Positions 1 to 7,689 are shown, counted from the first letter of the stretch. The stretch: 37,641 nucleotides of DNA from Streptomyces albus subsp. chlorinus (GCF_013302895.1 NZ_VJOK01000001.1:575433-613073); one strand, 5' to 3'. Notes: generated from the letters alone by a model not told the origin. Numbers and translations: made by a program.

Positions 1-475
1 AGTCGTCCGCGGGGTCCCGCGTCATGCCCAGGCGGCGCATCACCGCCTGCGAACGGAGGTTGGCGGCGGTGGTCACCGCGAGGATCTCGGCCAGGCCGAG
101 GATGTCGAAGCCGTGGGCCAGCACCGCCCGCCCGGCCTCGGTGGCGTACCCGTGGCCCCATGCCGGGCGGGCCAGCCGCCAGCCGGCCTCCACTCCGGTG
201 AAGGGCAGGCCCTCCTCGACGGGGTCCAGTCCGGCGAAGCCGATGAACTCCCCGGTCTCCGCCACCTCCAGCGCCCACCAGCCCCAGCCCCGCCGTTCGA
301 GGTCCGCCTGGAAGCGGGCCGCGGACGCCTCGCTCTGCCTGCGGGTGAGGAGGCCGTCGAAGTGCTCGCGCACCCGGGGGTCGGCGTTCATGGCGGCCCA
401 GGGGCCGAGGTCGGACGCCCGCCATCCGCGGAGGATGAGGCGTTCGGTACGCAAAATCGGTACGGGCTCTGGCAT
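1..475 (-). CDS. GNAT family N-acetyltransferase (RimJ/RimL type), 3' end outside window
   Basis: Reading the minus strand from the ATG at 475 gives an open frame of 158 codons that runs off the left edge, so the C-terminus is missing. It starts MPEPVPILRTERLILRGWR, the typical beginning of RimJ/RimL-type GNAT proteins ('TERLxLR'). It continues with a W-rich segment (GWGWWALEV), a 'GFAGL' strand, 'VEAGWRLARPAWGHGYATEA', which is the acetyl-CoA-binding motif A region, and 'NLRSQAVMRRLGM', the conserved late motif. Members acetylate the N-terminus of a protein or a small amine with acetyl-CoA in the cytosol; the substrate cannot be told from sequence. It lies 89 bp downstream of the SGNH hydrolase on the same strand and may be cotranscribed. 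The frames on the opposite strand are shadows. Confidence 0.86.
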   Translation of the reverse strand, partial: MPEPVPILRTERLILRGWRASDLGPWAAMNADPRVREHFDGLLTRRQSEASAARFQADLERRGWGWWALEVAETGEFIGFAGLDPVEEGLPFTGVEAGWRLARPAWGHGYATEAGRAVLAHGFDILGLAEILAVTTAANLRSQAVMRRLGMTRDPADD

Positions 476-564
476 CCGGTCAACCTAACGCCGCCGCCGG
501 GCCGGGGGCTCCTGCTTTTCCGCCGCCCCCCTTCTCCCCGGCCGCTCCGCCCCGGACCCGGGGT

Positions 565-1377
565 TCACTGCCGGGTGGACCGCAGCGGCAGGAGGTCGGG
601 GCGCTTGGCCCGGACGTGGTCGCCGGAGGACTCGCCGCGCAGGCGGCGGCCGATCCAGGGCAGCAGGTGCTGCCGGGCCCACAGCAGGTCGTCACGGCGG
701 GAGGCCGCCGCGGGTCCCGGCTGAGGCCAGGGGGCGTCGGCGCGCTCCGGCAGGTCGATGCCGAGCACCTCGGCGCACCGCAGGGTGACGCGCCGGTGGC
801 CCTCGGGCGACAGGTGGAGGCGGTCGTCGTCCCACGCCCTGCGGTCCTGTACCGCCCGCAGCGACCACAGGTCGAGCACGGGGCAGCCGTGGCGGTCGGC
901 GATCGCGCGCAGGTGGCCGTTGTAGGTGGCGATCCGGCCGCGCAGGTGGCGCAGCACGGGGAAGCCGCGGGTGTCGAAGCCGGTGCACACCACCACGGTG
1001 CCGACCGTGGTGAGGAGTTCGACGAGGGCGGCCTCGTACTGTGCGGCCAGGGCGTCCGGGTCGCTTCCGGGGCGCAGGATGTCGTTGCCTCCGGCGCAGA
1101 AGGTCACCAGGTCCGGGGCGAGTTCCCGGGCGCGCGGGACCTGCTGGTCGACGATCTGTCCCAGGAGGCGTCCGCGTACCGCCAGATTGGCGTAGCGGAA
1201 GCCGTCGGGCGCCTGCTCGGCCAGCAGCCGGGCGAGCCGGTCGGCCCAGCCGACGAAGACACCGTCCGGCCCGGGATCCCCGACGCCTTCGGTGAAGCTG
1301 TCCCCGATCGCCACGTACGACGTAGGGGCTGCCGTGCCCGTTGACCGCTCAGACCACTTACCTGTCACAACAGGCAT
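565..1377 (-). CDS. SGNH/GDSL-type hydrolase
   Basis: The protein (270 aa from the ATG at 1377) carries the block I motif YVAIGDSFTEG near residue 25, with the nucleophile Ser in GDS. It also has block III 'FCAGGNDIL' with the oxyanion Asn and block V 'DRLHLSPEGH' with the catalytic Asp and His. This is a complete SGNH esterase/lipase-type active site. There is no signal peptide, so it is probably cytosolic; the substrate is unknown. The C-terminus (WIGRRLRGESSGDH) matches the tail seen in many Streptomyces members. The start is uncertain: no clear Shine-Dalgarno precedes 1377, and the frame extends to 1476 only because the upstream palindrome is open in all frames. A short inverted repeat, CCTGT-CACA-ACAGG (1361-1374), overlaps the first codons. 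Confidence 0.88.
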   Translation of the reverse strand: MPVVTGKWSERSTGTAAPTSYVAIGDSFTEGVGDPGPDGVFVGWADRLARLLAEQAPDGFRYANLAVRGRLLGQIVDQQVPRARELAPDLVTFCAGGNDILRPGSDPDALAAQYEAALVELLTTVGTVVVCTGFDTRGFPVLRHLRGRIATYNGHLRAIADRHGCPVLDLWSLRAVQDRRAWDDDRLHLSPEGHRRVTLRCAEVLGIDLPERADAPWPQPGPAAASRRDDLLWARQHLLPWIGRRLRGESSGDHVRAKRPDLLPLRSTRQ

Positions 1378-1421
1378 TTCATCAGGAAGCCCGGACGGCG
1401 GCGACGCGGGGTCCGGTATGC

Positions 1422-1477
1422 GGTGCGGTGGCCCGGTCCGGGGCAGGACGTCCTGCCCCGGACCGGGCCACCGCACC
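1422..1477. terminator. Perfect 56-bp palindrome, probable terminator of the sigma factor gene
   Basis: Two 28-bp arms (1422-1449 and 1450-1477) are exact reverse complements with no spacer, centred on GGAC|GTCC. The arms are very GC-rich and no T-tract follows, as is usual for Streptomyces terminators. It begins 48 bp after the stop codon of the sigma factor and ends about 45 bp before the SGNH hydrolase start, so it would separate the two minus-strand genes. A cruciform or protein-binding role is possible. Confidence 0.72.
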
Positions 1478-1525
1478 CCGGGCCGCGCCTCCGGGCGCAG
1501 CGCGGCCGGCCCTTTCGCGGGCGGT

Positions 1526-2353
1526 TCAGGCGGCGTGGGCGCGTGCCGGGCGCCGGTCGTGCTCGACCTGGCGCCGCACCTGCTCGCAGGTCTTGGACAG
1601 CAGGCGGGAGACGTGCATCTGGGAGATGCCCAGCTCCTGTCCGATGCGCGACTGCGTCATGCCGCGGAAGAACCTCAGGTAGAGGATCTTCCGCTGCCGC
1701 TCGGGCAGGGCCCGCAGGCAGGGCTTGACGGCCTCCCTGGCCACCACCGTGTCGTACCGGGTCTCGTGCTCCCCGACGGTGTCGAGCAGGGAGAAGCCGT
1801 CGTCGCCGTCCGTACCCGCGGCGGCGTCCAGCGAGAGCGAGCGGAAGCTCTCCAGTGCCTCCAGCCCGGCCGCGACATCCTCCTCCGAGAGGCCGGTGTG
1901 CCCGGCGATCGCCTCGGTCGAGGGGGTGCGGTCCTCGGCCCCGGTGCTCAACTCCCGGACAGCCGCCCGCACCTTGTTGCGCAGCTCCTGCACCCGCCGG
2001 GGCACGTGCACGTCCCAGGTGCGGTCGCGGAAGTGACGGCGGATCTCGCCGGTGATCGTCGGTACGGCGAACGGCACGAACGGCGTGCCCTGGGCGGGGT
2101 CGTAGCGCTCGACCGCCTTGATGAGGCCGAGGGCCGCCACCTGTTCGAGATCCTCCAGGGCCTCGCCGCGATTGCGGTACTTGGCCGCCAGGCGGTGGGC
2201 CATCGGCAGCCACGCCCGCACGATCCGGTCCCTCAGCTCGTCGCGTTCGGGGCCCTCGGCCAGCTCCGCCAGCCGCTGGAAGTCGGCAGTCGTGTCAGGG
2301 GCGTCGGCGTGGTGGTGACGGGGGCGCTGCGGGCGGTAGCGAACGGCGCACAT
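1526..2353 (-). CDS. RNA polymerase sigma factor, SigB/SigF/SigG subfamily
   Basis: This is a 275-aa group 3 sigma factor. Region 2 (about residues 43-120) includes RIVRAWLPMAHRLAAKYR, 'EDLEQVAALGLIKAVERYDP' and 'FVPFAVPTITGEIRRHFRD', the core-binding and -10 recognition segments typical of the SigB/F subfamily. Region 3 spans about 120-210. Region 4 (about 215-262) has 'LPERQRKILYLRFF', and 'TQSRIGQELGISQMHVSRLL' is the helix-turn-helix for the -35. The ATG at 2353 is chosen over upstream in-frame starts because GGAGGAG lies about 9 nt before it and the protein then has the usual family length. It is transcribed divergently from the rsbR-like operon. Sigma factors of this group are normally held by an RsbW-type anti-sigma factor, and none is encoded here. 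Confidence 0.93.
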   Translation of the reverse strand: MCAVRYRPQRPRHHHADAPDTTADFQRLAELAEGPERDELRDRIVRAWLPMAHRLAAKYRNRGEALEDLEQVAALGLIKAVERYDPAQGTPFVPFAVPTITGEIRRHFRDRTWDVHVPRRVQELRNKVRAAVRELSTGAEDRTPSTEAIAGHTGLSEEDVAAGLEALESFRSLSLDAAAGTDGDDGFSLLDTVGEHETRYDTVVAREAVKPCLRALPERQRKILYLRFFRGMTQSRIGQELGISQMHVSRLLSKTCEQVRRQVEHDRRPARAHAA

Positions 2354-2674
2354 CGTACGGACTCCTCCCTCGGTGAGTGGATCGTCACACCCGCGGGAGA
2401 GCCGGCACCCCAGGACCGCGCACATCGGGGCCGTAAGGTGCGTCTCCCGCGATGTGCCTGTCGTCCCAAGCACGTGGAGCCTCGTCTAACCGGCACCTGT
2501 GGGGGTAAACCACAAAGATCGCCTCACCTGTGTGTGCGCCACCTCACCACTCGATCGTCGGGCGTCGAACCGTCCGGCGGGCACGCGGTTCCCCCAGGTG
2601 GGTACGATCGGGCCGCTCGGGGGCCGTGACACCGCCAGGCAGCGAGACCCTCGCGAACGAAGGAGGATCGCCGG
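2354..2674. other. Divergent intergenic region, sigma factor / rsbR operon
   Basis: These 321 bp hold no convincing gene. They must carry the promoters of two divergent units: the sigma factor (leftward) and the stressosome-type operon (rightward). A SigB-like promoter candidate is listed separately. A strong ribosome-binding site, AGGAGG, lies at 2661-2666 for the rightward operon, and GGAGGAG precedes the leftward start. Confidence 0.6.
2494..2518 (+). promoter_or_regulatory. Candidate SigB-type promoter (GTCT-N15-GGGTAA)
   Basis: GTCT (2494-2497), a 15-nt spacer and GGGTAA (2513-2518) match the Streptomyces SigB consensus GNNT-N14-16-GGGTAY except for the last base. It points at the rsbR-like gene and would give a leader of about 150 nt. 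This would make the operon a target of a SigB-family sigma factor, perhaps the one encoded next door. Inference from one match only. Confidence 0.33.
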
Positions 2675-3553
2675 ATGACCGCCAATGAGCCGACCGCACG
2701 TGCTCGTCTGACGCGGGTACTGGCCCAGCGGCAGGCGGAGACCGCCGACCACTGGGTGCAGTTGCAGCGTGAACGGCAGCTCTACGGCCCGGGCATGGAC
2801 GAGGACGCGCTGCGCGAGGAGGCCGACGGCCTGGTAGCCGCGCTCAGCGACGGACTGGCGGCCGAGCTGCCGATAGAACGCGTCGTGGTCGGCCACCCGC
2901 CGCTGCGCGAGGCGGTGCGCGAGCTGTCGCTGCGCCGCGCCCGTGCGGGCACCTCCCCGACCGAGACGTCGCTGGCGGTGCTCGCGCTCAAGGAGGCGCT
3001 GCTGGAGACGGTCGAGCAGGAGGACCTGGGCACGAGAGCGCTGTTGGAACTGGCCCTGGTGATCAACCGTTTGCTGGACGCGGCCGGGGCACTCTCGTTC
3101 GAGACGTACGTCGAGGGCCGCGAGGAGATCATCCAGCGGCAGAGCAGGCAGCTGCTGGAACTGTCCACGCCCGTGGTGCACCTGTGGCAGAAGGTGCTGG
3201 CCGTCCCGCTGATCGGGAACCTGGACACCGCCCGCAGCCAGGTGGTGATGGAGAACCTGCTGGAGGCGATCCAGTCGCGTGAGGCGTCGGTCGCCATCAT
3301 CGACATCACCGGCGTGCCGACAGTGGACACCTCCGTGGCGCAGCACCTGATGCAGACCGTCAAGGCCGTCCGCCTGATGGGGGCGGACTGTGTGATCAGC
3401 GGTGTGCGGCCCGGCATCGCGCAGACCATCGTCCAACTGGGTATCGACCTCTCGGACATCCTCACCCGCGCCACCCTGGCGGACGCCCTGGCGACGGCCA
3501 TGAACCTGACGGGTGAGAGGAACGACGAGGCGGAAGTGCGGAGGCTGTCGTGA
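2675..3553 (+). CDS. RsbR-like stressosome scaffold protein (RsbRD-type N-domain plus STAS)
   Basis: This 292-aa protein has an all-helical N-domain (about 1-165; 'SPTETSLAVLALKEALLE' resembles RsbRD-type sensor domains) and a C-terminal STAS domain (about 170-280). The STAS domain keeps both threonines that RsbT phosphorylates in Bacillus subtilis RsbR paralogs: T219 in 'VPTVDTSVA' and T251 in 'GIAQTIVQLG'. In the family, RsbR and RsbS build the stressosome, sequester RsbT, and release it when phosphorylated under stress. The start has an excellent AGGAGG 9 nt upstream. It is the first gene of a five-gene operon and its stop overlaps the next start (GTGA). The input sensed by the N-domain is unknown; it is not a globin-like domain as far as I can see. 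Confidence 0.88.
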   Translation: MTANEPTARARLTRVLAQRQAETADHWVQLQRERQLYGPGMDEDALREEADGLVAALSDGLAAELPIERVVVGHPPLREAVRELSLRRARAGTSPTETSLAVLALKEALLETVEQEDLGTRALLELALVINRLLDAAGALSFETYVEGREEIIQRQSRQLLELSTPVVHLWQKVLAVPLIGNLDTARSQVVMENLLEAIQSREASVAIIDITGVPTVDTSVAQHLMQTVKAVRLMGADCVISGVRPGIAQTIVQLGIDLSDILTRATLADALATAMNLTGERNDEAEVRRLS

Positions 3554-3963
3554 CCGTCCCGGGAGCAACGCAGACGAACCTGGAAGCCACCGTCCCCATC
3601 CTGCGGCTCGGTGACACCCTGGTGACGGGCCTGCTGAGCGAACTCGACGACAAGCAGGCCACCGCGCTGGCCGAGGAGTTGACCACGCGGATCGCGGAGG
3701 ACCGCGCCCGCGGCGTCCTCCTCGACATCTCACGGCTGGAGATCATCGACTCCTTCGTGGCCCGTGCCCTGATGGAACTGAGCACGATGGCCCAGCTGTT
3801 GGGGGCCCGTGTGATCGTCGCCGGCATGAGACCACCGGTGGCCATCACCCTCGTGGAACTCGGTATCGAACTGACGGGAGTGGAGACCGCCTTGAACGCC
3901 GAAGAAGGCATGGCCGCCTTGGGCTGGCACCGGTCCCGAGACGGCCGAGGATTTGGGGAGTGA
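3550..3963 (+). CDS. RsbS-like STAS protein of the stressosome
   Basis: A single STAS domain of 137 aa, close to the usual RsbS size. It carries LDISRLEIIDSFVARAL, in which the Ser at about residue 68 aligns with the RsbT-phosphorylated serine of B. subtilis RsbS. It also has 'RPPVAITLVELGIELTGVETALN', the conserved second half. RsbS forms the stressosome core with RsbR and traps the kinase RsbT; its phosphorylation loosens the trap. The GTG start overlaps the TGA of the preceding gene and the last codons overlap the GTG of the next, pointing to translational coupling and fixed stoichiometry. Confidence 0.9.
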   Translation: MTVPGATQTNLEATVPILRLGDTLVTGLLSELDDKQATALAEELTTRIAEDRARGVLLDISRLEIIDSFVARALMELSTMAQLLGARVIVAGMRPPVAITLVELGIELTGVETALNAEEGMAALGWHRSRDGRGFGE

Positions 3964-4442
3964 CCCCGGCCGGCGGACGTCCCGGCGGAGCCCCTTCGTC
4001 ACCCGCCGCGGCCGGCACCACGAAACCCGGCTCCCCGCCGGACGAGCCCCACACCTACCAGGTGCGGACCGAGGACGACCTGCTGACGGTCCGGCACGCC
4101 GTGCGCGCCGCCTCCCAGGACCTCGGCTTCCCCCTGGTCGACCAGACCCGCGTGGTGACCGCGGCGAGCGAGCTGGCCCGCAACGCCCTGGTGCACGGCG
4201 GCGGCGGCACCGTGGCCGTCGAACCGCTGCACCGGCCGGGCGGTGTGGGGCTGCGGCTGGTCGTGTCCGACAAGGGGCCCGGGATCGCTGACTTGGAGGG
4301 CGCGTTGACCGACGGCTTCACCACCGGCTCGGGACTGGGGCACGGGCTGGGCGGGGCGCAACGCCTCATGCACACCTTCGACGTGTGCTCCTCGCCCGGT
4401 GCGGGCACCACCATCACGGCCGTGCGGTGGCGCACACGATGA
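3960..4442 (+). CDS. RsbT-like serine/threonine kinase (GHKL ATPase)
   Basis: This 160-aa protein has a GHKL (HATPase_c) fold. The N-box 'ASELARNALVHG' holds the catalytic Glu71 and Mg-binding Asn75. The G1 box 'SDKGPGIADL' has Asp104, and the G2-like loop is 'GSGLGHGLGGAQRLM'. These are intact, so kinase activity is expected. RsbT phosphorylates RsbR and RsbS and, once freed, activates the phosphatase RsbU. It is about 27 residues longer than B. subtilis RsbT because of a disordered Pro/Gly-rich N-terminus. The GTG start overlaps the rsbS stop, and its stop overlaps the next ATG (ATGA). Confidence 0.9.
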   Translation: MTPAGGRPGGAPSSPAAAGTTKPGSPPDEPHTYQVRTEDDLLTVRHAVRAASQDLGFPLVDQTRVVTAASELARNALVHGGGGTVAVEPLHRPGGVGLRLVVSDKGPGIADLEGALTDGFTTGSGLGHGLGGAQRLMHTFDVCSSPGAGTTITAVRWRTR

Positions 4443-5443
4443 GCGCACCGGATGTGAGGCGGCCGGTGACCGAGGAGGTCCGTATCGACCACTACAGCGC
4501 GGTGCACCTCGCCGCGACGCGCGCCAGGGACATGGGGGTGCGCTGCGGGCTGGGCGGCTCCCTGCCGGACCAGGCAGCGGCGGCGGCCAGCGAGCTGGCC
4601 GGCAACCTCGACAAGCACGCCCGCGCGGGAAGCCTCTTCATCCAGCCGATACCGCTGGCGGACGGACTGGAGCTGATCGCCGTGGACCGCGGCCCCGGCA
4701 TGGCCGACCCGCGGCGCTGCCTCACCGACGGCTACACCACGGCCGGCACCCTGGGCACCGGGCTGGGTGCCGTCGAGCGCATCGCCACCGAGCTGCGGAT
4801 CAGCTCCCGGGTGCCGGACGGCACCCTGGTGGCCGCACGGATATCCGCGCACCCCGGGCCCCTGCCGACCGGCGCCGGAATGGTGTGCCTGCCCGCCGAG
4901 GGAGAGGACGAGTGCGGTGACGCCGCCGCCGTCCACGAGGACGCGGGAGTGCGCACCGCCCTGGTCATCGACGGCCTCGGCCACGGCGAGGCCGCCGCCC
5001 GCGCCGCCGGCAGGGGACTGCGCGTCTTCCACGACCACCGCGACGAACCTCTCTCCCAGATCATGAGCCTCCTGCACCACGCACTGCGGCACACCCGAGG
5101 TGCCGCCGTCGGTCTCTTGCGCATGTCCCCCGCGGGGACGGAGTTCTGCGCCGTCGGCAACGTACGCCTGTGCGTCCTCGACCCCCAGGGCGCCCACAGC
5201 CGCATGGACGGCAGGCCGGGCATCGTCGGCTGGAACCTGCCCACCCCGCACACCCGCCGCACGACGGTGGCCCGGGGCCAGACCGCCGTGCTCTTCTCCG
5301 ACGGCATCGAAGCACGCTGGGCACGCGACCCCTCACCGGCCCTGCTGGAGCTGCCCGCGGCGCTGCTGCCCGCGGCACTGGGCCACCGCCACCGCCGGCT
5401 GCGGGACGACGCCAGCGCGATCAGCCTGGCAGGTGTCGCATGA
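4439..5443 (+). CDS. Fusion of an RsbT-like GHKL ATPase domain with an RsbX-like PP2C phosphatase domain
   Basis: This is a 334-aa protein. Residues about 12-135 are a second RsbT-like GHKL domain with an intact N-box ('ASELAGNLDKHA', Glu52 and Asn56), G1 box ('DRGPGM', Asp83) and Gly-rich loop ('GTLGTGLGAVERIA'). Residues about 140-330 are a SpoIIE/PP2C-type domain with 'ECGDAA', 'VIDGLGHGEAA' and 'FSDGIEARW', resembling RsbX, which dephosphorylates RsbR and RsbS and resets the stressosome. One polypeptide therefore combines a kinase-type domain with the opposing phosphatase. The ATG at 4439 is chosen because it overlaps the rsbT-like stop and upstream codons are inside that gene. Such fusions occur in actinobacteria, but whether the ATPase domain is a kinase or only a docking module is open. 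Confidence 0.85.
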   Translation: MSAPDVRRPVTEEVRIDHYSAVHLAATRARDMGVRCGLGGSLPDQAAAAASELAGNLDKHARAGSLFIQPIPLADGLELIAVDRGPGMADPRRCLTDGYTTAGTLGTGLGAVERIATELRISSRVPDGTLVAARISAHPGPLPTGAGMVCLPAEGEDECGDAAAVHEDAGVRTALVIDGLGHGEAAARAAGRGLRVFHDHRDEPLSQIMSLLHHALRHTRGAAVGLLRMSPAGTEFCAVGNVRLCVLDPQGAHSRMDGRPGIVGWNLPTPHTRRTTVARGQTAVLFSDGIEARWARDPSPALLELPAALLPAALGHRHRRLRDDASAISLAGVA

Positions 5444-6753
5444 CCCGACTGAGCACACCCCTCACCAGCCCCGCCCAGGTGCGGCAGGCGGCACGGCGGA
5501 TCGCGGACGAGTACGGGCTGCCCCTGGTCACCAGGGCCCGGCTGGCACACGCAGCCGAACAGGTCGCCCGGCCGCTGCTGGCCCGCGGTCAGCCCGTCCG
5601 GCTGCGCGACCGCTACCACCCGCCGGGCGGAGCGGAGGAGAGCGGCGAGCTGGTGGTGACCCTCACCGCCCCCGCCCCCGTAAGCGGGCCCGGCCGGCGG
5701 AACACCCTCCCCCTGCCCGCGCAGCGCACCGGCAACGGCGAGGCCGAGTGGCGGCTCGCGCTCCCCTCCTCCGCCGGGCCCCGCACACCGTGGCCGCCGG
5801 ACGGCGCGGGCGGCGCGGAGGGCGACGACGGGGCCTTCGACGAGGAGAAGCGGGCGGCCGAGGAGGAGACCCGCGCCCTGCTGGCCGAGCTGGACGGCCT
5901 CCAGGAGAGCCACCGCCGCCTCAACGAGGAGCTGGCGGAGACCAACAGCGGAGTCCTCGCGCTCTACGTCCAACTGGAGGAGCGGGACGAGCAACTGCGC
6001 CGCGCGCACGGCCAGATGCTGCGCGAGCTGGAGGACGCCCTGCGTCCGGCACCGCCGCACGTCCCGGGTCTGGAGCTGGCCGTGCACTACGCGCCGGCCG
6101 ACACCGACGCGCCCACCGGCGGCGACCTGTACGACTGGTTCACCATGCCGGACGGGACCGTGCACATCACCGTCGTGGACGCCCTCGGCCACGGGGTGCG
6201 CAGTACGCGCAGCGCGCTCAACGTGACGCACGCGGTACGCACCCTGGCCCTGGAAGGGCACCCTCCCAAGGACATCGTCCAGCGGGTGAGCGAGATCCTG
6301 CAGGGCATCGACCCGGAGCTGATGGCCACCCTGCTCCTGGCCCGGCTCGCGCCCGCGACGGGCGACCTGATGCTGGCCAACGGCAGTCATCCGCCCGCCC
6401 TGCTCGTCCACGCCGACGGGAGCAGCGACTATCTGGAGACGCCCGGCCGCGGCATCGGCTTCCCGATGCCCGGCAGCGAGGAGGTCCTGCACACCCGGCT
6501 CGCCCCGGGCGACCTGCTCGTCCTGTACACCGACGGGCTCACCGAGAGCCTCCGCGACCCGCTCGAAGGGGAACGCCGGCTCGCCGACTCCGCCCGCCGC
6601 CATCTGGCGGCCCCCATAACGGACATCCCCGGCGCCATCGCCACGGACATGCACACCCAGGTGCTGCACCAGGACGACACCCTCGCCCTGGCGCTCCGCC
6701 TGGCCGAGCGGGCCGGGAGCGGCACCGGCGAGGCGGACGGCTCCCGGGACTAG
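5440..6753 (+). CDS. RsbU-like PP2C phosphatase with a degenerate RsbT-like N-domain
   Basis: This is a 437-aa protein. The C-terminal half (about 205-425) is a SpoIIE-type PP2C phosphatase with the metal-binding motifs 'TGGDLYDWF', 'VVDALGHG' and 'LYTDGLTES'. Before it, residues about 133-200 (rich in E, L, R, K and Q) form a coiled coil. Residues about 10-78 align with the upstream RsbT-like protein, but the N-box reads 'AEQVARPLLARG': the catalytic Glu is Gln41 and the Mg-binding Asn is Pro45. No G1 box follows, so it cannot be an active ATPase. RsbU dephosphorylates an RsbV-type antagonist, freeing the sigma factor from RsbW. Here the dead N-domain may be where RsbT docks. The ATG overlaps the preceding stop, and the gene ends at the tail of a convergent gene. 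Confidence 0.86.
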   Translation: MTRLSTPLTSPAQVRQAARRIADEYGLPLVTRARLAHAAEQVARPLLARGQPVRLRDRYHPPGGAEESGELVVTLTAPAPVSGPGRRNTLPLPAQRTGNGEAEWRLALPSSAGPRTPWPPDGAGGAEGDDGAFDEEKRAAEEETRALLAELDGLQESHRRLNEELAETNSGVLALYVQLEERDEQLRRAHGQMLRELEDALRPAPPHVPGLELAVHYAPADTDAPTGGDLYDWFTMPDGTVHITVVDALGHGVRSTRSALNVTHAVRTLALEGHPPKDIVQRVSEILQGIDPELMATLLLARLAPATGDLMLANGSHPPALLVHADGSSDYLETPGRGIGFPMPGSEEVLHTRLAPGDLLVLYTDGLTESLRDPLEGERRLADSARRHLAAPITDIPGAIATDMHTQVLHQDDTLALALRLAERAGSGTGEADGSRD

Positions 6754-7586
6754 GACCGGGGCCGGCCGCCGGGGGCGAGGCGTTGCACCTCGTCGTAGGC
6801 GAGGGCCGGCGGATCCGCCGGCCGGCCCTCGCGGAGGGCCTTCGCGGTGGCGACCGCCGCCGCCAGGGCCCCGCGGTAGAGGAGCGAGCCGAGGCTGATC
6901 CGGCGTACCCCCAGCGCCGCCAGCTCGGTGGGAGAGGGGCCGGCCGGTGACCACAGGATGTTCAGCGGCACGCCCAGCCCGGCGACCAGCGCGGCGATGG
7001 CGTCCCGGTCGCCCAGCCCGGGAACGAACACCCCGTCGGCGCCCGCCTGTTCGTAGCGTGCCAGGCGCCCGGCGGTCTCCTCCCGGCGGCAGCCCAGCCA
7101 GTGGGTGTCCGTGCGGGCGTTCACGAACAGCCCCGGCGCCGCGGCCCTGACCGCGGCGATCTTCGCCGCGTGCAGTTCCACGGGAGCGAGCGTGCCGTCC
7201 GGGCGGCCGTCCTCGAGGTTGACGCCCGCCGCCCCGGCGTCCCGCAGCGTCCGGGCCAGTGCGGCCACCTCGTCCGGACAGTCGCTGAAGCCCCCTTCGG
7301 CGTCCACGGTGAACAGGAACCGGCCGCGCCCCAGCCGTCGGGCCAGGGCCACGGTTGCCTCGGCGGTGGCCGCCGCACCGTCGGGCAGCCCCGCTGCCGC
7401 CGCCACGCCCAGGCTCGTGGTGCCCACGGCGGCGAAGCCCTCCGCGGCCAGCGCGGCGGCCGAGGCGTGGTCCCAGGCGTTGGGCAGCAACAGCGGTTCT
7501 TCCTGGTGGTGCAGGCGGGCGAAGGGCGACTGCCGGTGCCGGGCGCGGCTGCGGGCCGCGCCGGTCCGTGCGGTGTTCTGCGTCAT
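6750..7586 (-). CDS. Isocitrate lyase / phosphoenolpyruvate mutase family enzyme
   Basis: A 278-aa TIM-barrel protein of the ICL/PEP mutase superfamily. Signature segments are 'LLLPNAWDHASAAALA' near the N-terminus, 'VGTTSLGVAAAAGLPDG', 'FTVDAEGGFSD', 'GVNLEDGRPDG' (metal-binding Glu/Asp) and 'LFVNARTDTHWLG'. Members cleave or form C-C or P-C bonds of 2-oxo/2-hydroxy acids, for example 2-methylisocitrate or oxaloacetate. The short form seen here is usually of unknown substrate. Its stop shares bases with the stop of the convergent RsbU-like gene. There is no obvious partner gene. Confidence 0.88.
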   Translation of the reverse strand: MTQNTARTGAARSRARHRQSPFARLHHQEEPLLLPNAWDHASAAALAAEGFAAVGTTSLGVAAAAGLPDGAAATAEATVALARRLGRGRFLFTVDAEGGFSDCPDEVAALARTLRDAGAAGVNLEDGRPDGTLAPVELHAAKIAAVRAAAPGLFVNARTDTHWLGCRREETAGRLARYEQAGADGVFVPGLGDRDAIAALVAGLGVPLNILWSPAGPSPTELAALGVRRISLGSLLYRGALAAAVATAKALREGRPADPPALAYDEVQRLAPGGRPRS

Positions 7587-7689
7587 GCCCGGACGCTAGC
7601 GGCTGGCAGGTTCGGTGCCGGCCGAAGCGTCCGGGCTCGGGTGGTGCGGTCAGGTCAGGGGCGCGGGGACGGTACGCGGGTCCACGGCC

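Noticed and set aside
24..488. Plus-strand frame at the left edge
   Set aside because: Antisense to the GNAT gene and Arg/Pro-rich. The GNAT reading has conserved motifs.
2354..2420. A GGGT-N14-GGGTGT element before the sigma factor gene as an autoregulatory promoter
   Set aside because: It lacks the A of GGGTA and sits only about 30 bp from the start codon; too weak to list.
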